Source of the DNA: Platanthera guangdongensis
Taxonomy: Eukaryota; Streptophyta; Magnoliopsida; Asparagales; Orchidaceae
Assembly: GCA_039583875.1 (NCBI GenBank)
Contig: CM077167.1
Location: 153,157,010 to 153,221,009, forward strand
DNA length: 64,000 nucleotides
Direction of reading: 5' to 3'
This document shows positions 56,921 through 64,000 of this stretch, piece by piece (the stretch's first letter is position 1; each line of letters begins with the position of its first letter). The position numbers and the translations under genes were made by a program. The notes under the pieces are model-generated. The model had not been told where the DNA came from, searched no databases, and was given only the letters and a program-made list of their open reading frames with translations.

Positions 56921-58497
56921 TTACTTTACCTTAGTAACCCAATACATATTGGGTCCTAGGTTCCTGTTAGCATAAGCACTTGACTGCCTTCCTTCAGAGA
57001 ACCTGTCAGGAAGACTACCTCTGCCCAGAGAATGTGGATAGGCCCTTGCCCTTGACACAGAGGAGTTGTGCCAACAGTCTATGGCAAAGTGTCCCACTTT
57101 GCCACAGCACCAACATGGGTGAATGTTGTATCGCCGTTTCTGACCTGATCTAGTGACTGAGGTAGTCACGGTCCTAGGTCTAAACGGGATAGGGCATGAT
57201 CTCCTCACAAAATTTCCTCTTCCACCGTGACACGTGGAAGGGTGGAAGGAATGCATGTTGCGAGCGTCATGAGGCCGGGGAGGTGGTGCCTTCCTTTCAG
57301 GCATCCCCCTTCCTGAGGCCCCATGAAAACTTACACCATGACTTCTAACCTCCCTGTCATGTGTCCTCAGGTGGTGAGAAGTGTTCTGATAGCTGGGACA
57401 TGCAGATTCACACCGAGTTGAGGCAGTGGCAGTGAATACAAAGGGCTCAGAATGAGCCTTAGGTATTCTCTCATGGGTGGCCACGACGGCCCTTGCACTA
57501 CGGGTGTCTCCACATGAGGATAGATCACCCTTGCAGTGACCACGATTATTCCTGTGGTCATACCTGAAGGCATGATGAGTTGCCTTCCTGCTTGGAGTGG
57601 GGGGTCGGAATACCGTTTCCCCATTTCTCCACGAATTGATAATCCGGGAGATCCACCCATTTTCTTGCTTTCTCTTTATAACATCAACCTTGGAAAAGTT
57701 TGATACTATTCTTTTCTCATTCTCTAGACTACTCTCTAGAGCTGAGATTTTAGAGTCCTTGACCTTGTTGGATGCCAATTGGAGAACCAACAAGATCTTC
57801 AGTCGAGCAATCTCTTGAGCTTGCTCCTCAGCAAGTAGGTTGCCTGTCTGAAGGGCTCTCTTCAGAGAATCAGAATTTTCTGAAGGAAAGCAGTTCCTGT
57901 CTTCAGAAACTTCAAGAGAGACGGGGCAGGATGAAGAAGTTACCTGCTCTTCAGTGTTATTGTCATTAGAGCCAGTGACCGTTGTGTCATCCTCATCAGA
58001 GTTGCTTTCCTCACTGGCCTCTTCAGTCTCTGACACGGACACTGGAGCTCTGATGCTGTCCGATAGATCCTTGCCTTCATCTTCAGAGGTGAGGACCCCC
58101 ACATAGGCTTCATCCTCTGATTGACAGCAGATTCCAGCTTTCTCTGACCCCCCCCCCCCATCAGCTCTGAGATCATCACCCACATAGATTTAGCTGACCC
58201 ACATTTTTCCAATATAGAGCGAGAAGCTCCAGACCAGATATCCATGATAATTTGACGAATCCTCTTGTCCAAATTAAATAATGAAAGTTCCGTCTCCGAC
58301 ATCTCAGCAATGCACTTGGGCACTTGAATTCCAGAGTCGGAGGTCTTCATAGGAATAAAAGGACCCTCTTCTAGGATGAAAGATGCTCGAGGATCGATAG
58401 CATCCAAGTGATACGACACTCTCATCCTCCAGACGGGATAAAACTCCTTTGTGCATGTGGGGAGTCTTAGTGGCGATATCTCATGATCCAGCTCCAT
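56921..58497 (-). pseudogene. gag of F, internally deleted
   Basis: Starts at ATG 58497 (MELDHEISPLRLPTCTKEFY), about 55 nt after the PBS. The capsid-like N-terminus (WRMRVSYHLDAIDPRASF, KSMWVMISELMG) reads to a C11-like homopolymer near 58148-58158, where the frame changes. From there 58183-56921 is open: SEDEAYVGVLTSEDEG acidic block, coiled coil (ALESSLENEKRIVSNFSK), Arg/His-rich basic region, one CCHC CWCCGKVGHFAIDCW (about 57070-57115), ending MYWVTKVK-stop. The segment holding RRSLLNQKYEAF and the first CCHC in other Gags is missing, so the join at the C tract marks a deletion. Confidence 0.82.
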
Positions 58498-58552
58498 GCT
58501 TCTGACACTGGTGGTAGGATTCTACTCAAGGTGTAAACCTTTTGATGAGCAA

Positions 58553-58568
58553 CCTCCCTCTGATACAA
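58553..58568 (-). other. primer-binding site of F
   Basis: TTGTATCAGAGGGAGG on minus, next to the LTR end. The LTR's terminal CA has become TA (58572-58571). Confidence 0.75.
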
Positions 58569-58570
58569 CT

Positions 58571-60239
58571 TAAAAGTCCACCTAGTGTCAACTATCTTCA
58601 CCTATGGGGGGGGGGGGAATAGGTGACGTGCAGCGTTTTTGCGGAATTTAAATAGTACCTGCACACGAAAATAAAACAACACAGCACAAAAGAGTACACA
58701 AGCTATTTATAGTGGTTCCCCGATTTAGGTACATCCACTTTCCCCCTTCGACCTATCTCCCAACCAGGGACGACTCGGTCTCTTCACCAACAGGATTGAA
58801 ATCCAATCCTTACACTATCGGAAGGAACCCTTCCACACGTAGGAGTCAACACTCCCACAACACAGGTTGCACTCAACCCTTACAACTAGGAACCAACATT
58901 CCTTTACAACAAAAGTAAAACTAGAATGTACAAGAGATACAAACTACGTTTGGAGACTAAGGTGTTCCTCTTCGCTCGACGACGTGTTCTTGAAGTCAAC
59001 GAAGAGTCTACAACCCTAGATCTCTCTTGGAAAGAATCTCCCCGGAACCGGCGGCGGCAAGATGGGCGGCGGCTAGGTTCACGGGATCGGCGGCGACAAC
59101 GATGTGTGGCTGCGGTACTTTAGAGATCCAAACTTCGTAGCGAAGCTAGCTAGGTCTACCAACGGTCACAGTAGGATCAATCGTCTCGATTGATTCGGAT
59201 GGGGAAGATTTTCCCGATCTATAAATCGAGAGACAAGAGATCTCCGGTTAGACATGTGAGACTCTAAGCTTGGCTAGGCTTCTGTCGCAGGAGGATCTGG
59301 TCGAAACCACGATCAAATGGCGACCAACTAGGCGCGAGCGGCGACGGCGGCGGCGGCGGAGCGGAAACAGCGATCTAGGTCACGTCGCGGCCCGTGTATT
59401 TCTTTTCTTCTTCGCTGCCTACACTGTTCAAAAATACCCGTGTATTTATACACACGTATACTCTTAAATGACCGTTGTGGGTCCCACCTGAAGGAAACCC
59501 TAGTTCCGGTTCAACACAGTCCCAGCGGCAGAATCCGGTCCAGCAGCTTCCAGAAAAATTGCCAAGTCAAAATCGGCGAGAATCGAAGGTGATTCTCGAC
59601 GAATCGGCGAGAATCAGTTAGTGATTCTCGACGATTCGTCGAGAATCACTAGTGATTCTCGCCGAATCACTTGATGATTCTCGCCGAATCACTTGTTGAT
59701 TCTCGACGAATATTACTTGGCCATGATCTGCTCAACGATGGGTTCGGCGAGAATCACTAGTGATTCTCGCCGAATCTTACTTGGCACCGTTTTGAGGTAG
59801 CCGGATATAGTCGGCGAGAATCACTAATGATTCTCGACGATTCGGCGAGAATCACTAGTGATTCTCGCCGAATCGGCGAGAATCACTTGGTGATTCTCGT
59901 CGAATTATACTTAGACGAATTTTCGTCTTTCCACCCAAGAGCTGCTCCTTGACCCATCCTTGCTCCTTGTCTGCTCTTGCATAAATACGGCCCTGTACTT
60001 AAAGTAAGTGCACTCCAATAGAGAGAGTACACGTAGGCCAACACACTGATCTGCTCAACGAGGGATTACGTCATGCAGACCCGTGTATATTGACCTACTG
60101 CACCCTGATATTGGTGTGCACTTAGCGTGGAATAACTGCAAGCACAACTTAAGAGGTTTCATCAAATACATTTTGAATTCATCATAGCTTGACAGGTGGC
60201 TTCCTCAAATTCAGGTAATTGTGGATACAATAGCCAACA
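58571..60239 (-). repeat. 5' LTR of F (1669 bp)
   Basis: Plus-strand edges TAAAAGTCCACC (TG changed to TA) and ATAGCCAACA, then TSD GTCTT. Palindrome array 59573-59905. CGGCGG-rich R/U5 region at about 59040-59390. Confidence 0.9.
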
Positions 60240-60244
60240 GTCTT

Positions 60245-60911
60245 TATGTCCATTCTCTTTAGGTAGTGAATCTTCACCCCATGTTCCTGTTTGAAGGTAT
60301 CAAGATAGTGTTCACTAGGTATAAGGAAACAATTCTGCCCATGTTTGGAGAGGGTATACAGTCTACTAATCTTTGATAGATTAGAGAAGACCATGAGGTC
60401 TTTCTATTTAGGATAATTCTGGTCATGACATAAAACATGGCCTTGGAGACAAATTCATGTGATCCAGTTTGCAGATAAGGGCTTTCCCTATAATATCTGC
60501 TAGCAATTTGCATCTTTGATTGAAGAATTTTCTTTTAAGAGACCCATATTTGGCCTTATTGTATCCACACCAACTGAGGGCACTATCTCTGTCCAAGATG
60601 GCAAGCTCTTCTTCCTCGTTAGGGTTGACGGAGGGTATATGAAGGTCCTTTCCTAGTCTCTTAGGGTATACCTTTATTCTGATATCTTCAATCTTAGATT
60701 TAAGAGAGTTTTGAGAGGAGGACACTTTAATGTTGAAGAAGAATTCAACTAACTCCTTTTTAAGAATGGTGGATGGTTCGGACAAGGAATTCTCTAGGCA
60801 TGTTATTTCAATCATCCTTATTACTGCTTTAATCTCTGGAAAGGCATGACTGAATCCATCCCTCACAATTTCGTATCCTAATTGGAGCTCCTTGAAGACA
60901 TTTGGTGCCAT
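60245..60911 (-). pseudogene. aORF of B, N-terminal part
   Basis: ATG 60911 (MAPNVFKELQLGYEIVRDGF). The frame continues to about 60423: FFFNIKVSSSQNSLKSKI, LSWCGYNKAKYGSLKR, CKLLADIIGKALICK. After a slip it reads TRIILNRKTSWSSLIYQRLV and GRIVSLYLVNT, then IHYLKRMDI up to the F insertion. The same domain as in E2 and F. A TATA box lies 106 nt upstream of the ATG. Confidence 0.75.
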
Positions 60912-61009
60912 TGAGCCAGTGCGGCAAGACGTTGAGAGGGTTTCGATCATGACGGCTAGGGTTAATGATTTTAAATAGTTTAGTGGCTTTTCATTTCTTG
61001 TCGCCTTTC

Positions 61010-61017
61010 TATTTATA
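61010..61017 (-). promoter_or_regulatory. TATA box upstream of B's aORF
   Basis: CGGTATAAATAGAAAG on minus with TATAAATA at 61017-61010, 106 nt before ATG 60911. Spacing and sequence match the E2 and A sites. No GTCGAC array is seen upstream in B. Confidence 0.5.
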
Positions 61018-61680
61018 CCGAAAGTGTTCAATTATCAATTAAGCATTTTTAGCGTAAAACTTTTACATTTCGTTTTAACTGGTTGCATTACGCTTCCTGT
61101 TATAGTACAAGAGATTTAGTGCTTTGACTCTTCTACCTCTCAGCTTTTCTTCTACTTATTCACTGTATATTTAATTTATGGCTTCACTCACTGATTGGAT
61201 GTACAATCTGTTTGAGTTAATAAAATTTTATTAATTTTAAATAGAAGGGGACCTAACATGTTAATGAGCCAGTTCTATTGGCACTCCAATTTATGCATTG
61301 GTTTACCTTAAAGCTTGCTAATAAGATATTTGACTTTTAGAATAAAGCCTACAAAAATTAACAGTGTAGATAATTGAATCACTGTTTTTTATTTGGTGTG
61401 CTTGATTAGGTTCAACCTGAGTACATCTAACATAACTATCAATTAAGAAACTTAATCTCTATATAGGAGAGAGAGACTTACCTTGAAGCTTGCATCCTCT
61501 GGCTTTTGAGGATTACATTCTTGACAGTCTCAATCTTAATTTGTTGTTTTTCCTGGAGTATATTCTTAGAGTAAGTATTCTATCCCAGACATTTGCCTGG
61601 AACACCCATTGTCCAAATACCAAGCCTTAATTGGACAAGTACTTTGACTATCCTACAAAATAGAATTCATTTACCCTTCG
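61018..61680 (-). other. B spacer: protease relic and possible 133-nt intron
   Basis: After the gag stop on minus there is TGAATTCTATTTTGTAG|G, then YLDNGCSRQM-type protease relic, then CTTCAAG|GTAAGT (donor, intron starting at 61481) and TTAATTTTTGTAG|G (acceptor, intron ending at 61349), 133 nt of AT-rich sequence between. Then about 330 bp of anonymous AT-rich sequence to the TATA box. The donor is also conserved in C at 131. Confidence 0.45.
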
Positions 61681-62329
61681 GCACCCCGTGATAACTGGGT
61701 CCTAGGTTCTTGTTAGCATCATAAACCTTTTGCCCAACTCTCTGCCTACGCTGAGCACCTTTCTGTCCACTAGTCATATTCAGGTTATGCCAACAATCAA
61801 TGGCAAAGTGACTCACTTTCCCACAGCAACAACATTTATGAATGTTGTATCTTCTCTTTAGGCCAGCACAAAATTATTGTCCATGAGAGAAGTGAGCAAC
61901 ACCAGACTTTGCTGGATGAGCATTGCATGATGTTGTCCCCTTCTTCCTGAGTGATAGTGTTGATGGACAAAATACAGCTGGTCCAGTATGGGCCTGATGT
62001 ATTTTTGGAGCCTGCCATCTAGTGGACTCTCTCATTTCCTTAGATAAAGGATATTTGGATCCAAATCTAAAGAACTTCTCCTCAACTTTGTGTCTAGAGT
62101 GGACAATATCACTCTTTCTTGGATCATGTGCCTTCACCCCATTGGTGGAGCACACATTTGATTGATCCTTCTGGAGTGGTGCAAACTTGACAGTTATAGA
62201 AGCTGAATTTGCCTTTTGAAACATTGTCCTCTTATCAGGGAATTAAGATTTGAAATGATGATTGATGTGATTAAAACCCAGCTTCCTAGGGACTGGCAAG
62301 TTGCAGCTTTTGACAACTAACCCTGTGAC
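61355..62329 (-). repeat. direct duplicate of window positions 1-979
   Basis: Same orientation and high identity by eye, with scattered substitutions and a few short indels. Covers spacer, protease relic and gag C-terminus. It represents two copies of one element family (B and C), not a local tandem. Confidence 0.88.
61680..62329 (-). pseudogene. gag C-terminal remnant of B
   Basis: Open piece 61874-62224, then a frame slip into a knuckle with CCCCGKVSHFAIDCWH at about 61795-61840, ending near 61680 with GVPKGK-stop. The second knuckle residue is C where other copies have W. The upstream portion is removed by the G insertion at 62330. Confidence 0.75.
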
Positions 62330-63829
62330 TGATGATGCGTGTAAATCATCAAGCGCACCAGTCACACAAGTAATAAAGTTTGGGAATAAATCCCCGAGTG
62401 TCGGTCTCTTGCGGAATGCAATTAGCGTAGAGTGGCAACAGTTCAGAAAATATTATTATGAGGGTTATAACTAGAAAAAGTGCAAAAATGGGACTTGAGA
62501 GATAGTGGTTGTTTGATCTAATAAACTCAGAAAAGCTATACGGGTCGAATGCACCGCTTCGCAAGGTGAAGTGGGTGTTTCGGCCGCGATGTCGAACTTC
62601 GGTTGGGCGAGTGGACACAAAGCTAATGGATGGAAGTGTTCTTGAGTGGAGTGCAATCAGGTATGGCACGGGTATGGAGTGGATGCGGAGTGAGCGAGGC
62701 GTATTCACAGACACTACTCACAAGGATAAGAAAAATACTAACATCCCATTAGATATAGAATAAAACTTGATGTTCATTACAATGTAAACCATTCCATACT
62801 ACAGAGGAAGAGGAAGAGGAGTAAACAAAAAGAGAGTGAAGATCCACCGCAGGTCGTGACTGGAGTAGCGAGTTGTCAATCCGCTTTCGGGCTCAGTCTA
62901 ACGAGGATTCTGGTACCAACGAGCTATCACCTCGAAGGCCTTTAAGTCCGTTCTCTAGGTTATCTTCTTCACCAACTCCGGTGGAAAGCTTGGAGTTGAA
63001 GTCGTCAATGGCCGAGGGCTTCGCCGGAGAGTTTGAAAAGCTTCAGTGAAGTTGGCTATGGACTCCCGATGAAGGTGGAGGTGATGGAGCAGTTGGAGAA
63101 GTGAAATGGCGATTCCCGCGCACTCGCAGATCGCAGCAAATGACAGGCGTTGACCTAAATCGCGGTGCAGGGCCTTAAATACGGAGGCAGCAAAAGCAGT
63201 GTGCACGATCAGTGGCGCACGACTAGTGGTCGTGCGCACAGTAGGTCGATGATCGTGCGCCATTTCCAAATAGACCTACAACAAGGACAAGAATCATCAG
63301 CAAATATGCACACGATCAGTGGCGCATGACCAGTTGTCGTGCGCACTAAATCCAGTGATCGTGCAATTGGCAGGGACAGATTTACAGAAAGCAAGGGGTA
63401 AACGCGCACGAGCAGTAGCGCACGACCAGTGGTCATGCGCACTATGGCCAGTGCTCGTGCGCTTACCCGGGCAAGATTAGGAAAATGAGAATGTAATGCG
63501 CACGATCGGTGGCGCACAACCAGTGGTCGTGCACAGTATTCCTGCATCGTCGAGGGTCTCCCGAGCGATTCCGGAACACTCACACGAACCCTGCACCAGC
63601 AGAAGAAGCAGAAAGGCCACCAAACCTGCACACCACATTCCCAAGACAGGGTTAAAGAACAACAAAAACAAAGAAACACAAGAAGCATACAAAAACGGGC
63701 CTATAGTGCACTTAATCGTGAAATAGGCATGTAAGCAAATATAAGCAATAATGGCTCTCAAGTGTAGTGCTAAGACGATAAAGCTGGCACAGATGAGTCC
63801 AAAAATCAGTGTAAAATGGTAACTCATCA
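62330..63829 (-). repeat. G: 1500-bp LTR, probably Ty3/gypsy, 3' LTR of an element running right
   Basis: Termini TGATGA...TCATCA. Followed on the right by CACCCCCAGACTTAA, a PPT on minus, so this is the 3' LTR of a minus-strand element whose body lies beyond the window. Contains the phrase AATAAATCCCCGAGTGTCGGTCTC, which I recall as typical of gypsy-type plant LTRs. A palindrome cluster lies at 63190-63535. Inserted in B's gag; the other TSD copy is out of view. Confidence 0.7.
63190..63535. repeat. GTGCGCACGACCAGTGGTCGTGCGC palindrome cluster in G (given as class)
   Basis: Five units built from GCGCACGA(C/T)CAGTGG and its complement TGGTCGTGCGCA, spaced about 60-90 bp. The large minus ORFs here are shadows of these GC-rich repeats. 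Confidence 0.85.
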
Positions 63830-64000
63830 CACCCCCAGACTTAACCATTTTCACGTCCCGAGCAAATCAGTACTCCGTGGACTAGAAAATAGCTTGCTGG
63901 CTCAGAAATTTCAAAAAGAAGTAAGACGAGAAATCAAATACATCATGGGCATAGAAGATATAGTAGAAAAACATTTTAATTATATGACGTAGTTTAAACT
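63830..64000 (-). mobile_element. start of G internal region (PPT)
   Basis: CACCCCCAGACTTAACC at the LTR edge is TTAAGTCTGGGGGTG on minus. The rest is AT-rich non-coding sequence with no ORF. Confidence 0.6.

Larger units (their letters stand above)
51575..60239 (-). mobile_element. F: pol-less copia/Sirevirus-like element (gag + aORF)
   Basis: 8665 bp; TSD GTCTT at 51570-51574 and 60240-60244. LTRs 51575-53302 (1728 bp) and 58571-60239 (1669 bp), PBS, gag, a 1.1-kb spacer, aORF, PPT. No integrase, RT or RNase H; only a protease-start relic near 56870. The LTRs closely match E1 in opposite orientation, including U3 (ACACGGGTCTGCACGACGTA), the palindromes and the U5 end. F therefore looks like a non-autonomous relative that could have used E1-type enzymes. 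Its aORF is the best preserved in the window. Confidence 0.9.
13114..62329 (-). mobile_element. B: pol-less copia/Sirevirus-like element, split by D, F and G
   Basis: Minus-strand element in three pieces: 60240-62329 (gag end, spacer, aORF N-terminus), 50757-51574 (aORF middle) and 13114-14503 (aORF C-terminus, then PPT). Continuity is shown by flanks and TSDs. D splits it at duplicated GTTGT (14499-14503 and 50757-50761). F splits it at duplicated GTCTT (51570-51574 and 60240-60244). Across each gap the protein resumes where the homologous E2 and F aORFs predict. Between gag and aORF there are only about 770 bp, with a protease relic and no integrase, RT or RNase H. Its 3' LTR is the hybrid at 12208-13113; its 5' end is cut by G at 62330. 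Confidence 0.8.

Noticed and set aside
62955..63854. Overlapping minus-strand ORFs of 100-160 residues, Cys- and Leu-rich, one resembling a membrane protein
   Set aside because: They fall in the G LTR and derive from GC-rich palindromes; no conserved domain visible.

Overview
The window looks like a block of nested LTR retrotransposons from a flowering plant, probably a eudicot. I find no host gene, rRNA, tRNA or CRISPR locus. The long proteins are Ty1/copia Gag, protease, integrase, reverse transcriptase and RNase H. Sirevirus-type signatures are present: CCHC-bearing large Gag, PBS of the TGGTATCA(A/G)AG type, repeated GGGGGAG polypurine tracts, palindrome-filled LTRs, and an extra ORF (here 'aORF') between pol and the 3' LTR. 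Every coding region is broken by stops or frameshifts, or lacks a part, as printed.

Layout, with my own labels. C (1-1839, minus): gag end of a pol-less element. A (1840-13113, minus): gag, pol and aORF; its right LTR is a hybrid with B's LTR. B (minus, split): pieces at 13114-14503, 50757-51574 and 60240-62329; pol-less, with gag and aORF. D (14504-50756): an apparent solo LTR inserted in B (TSD GTTGT) and itself host to E1 and E2. E1 (15639-24783, plus, TSD AAAAT): gag-pol without aORF. E2 (26130-50406, plus, TSD GGCGA): gag, pol, aORF, split inside its RT by E3. E3 (32110-44336, minus, TSD GTTTG): gag, pol, aORF. F (51575-60239, minus, TSD GTCTT): gag and aORF without pol, inserted in B, with LTRs of the E1 family. 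G (62330 to beyond the window, minus): 1500-bp LTR TGATGA...TCATCA plus PPT, probably Ty3/gypsy, inserted in B's gag.

Relative order of events readable from the nesting: B before D, F and G; D before E1 and E2; E2 before E3; C before A. The hybrid LTR at 12208-13113 suggests a recombination deletion joined B's 3' end to A's 5' end.

The most interesting pattern is this. Each LTR family carries its own array of short palindromes. In the three pol-bearing elements that also have an aORF (A, E2, E3), the same family-specific palindrome reappears just upstream of the aORF, followed by a TATA box 109-130 nt before the aORF ATG. B also has such a TATA box. This suggests that the aORF has its own LTR-like internal promoter. 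In E3 the palindromes also lie inside the gag coding sequence. Element ends and TSDs were read directly and are firm to within a base or so; functional statements are inference.
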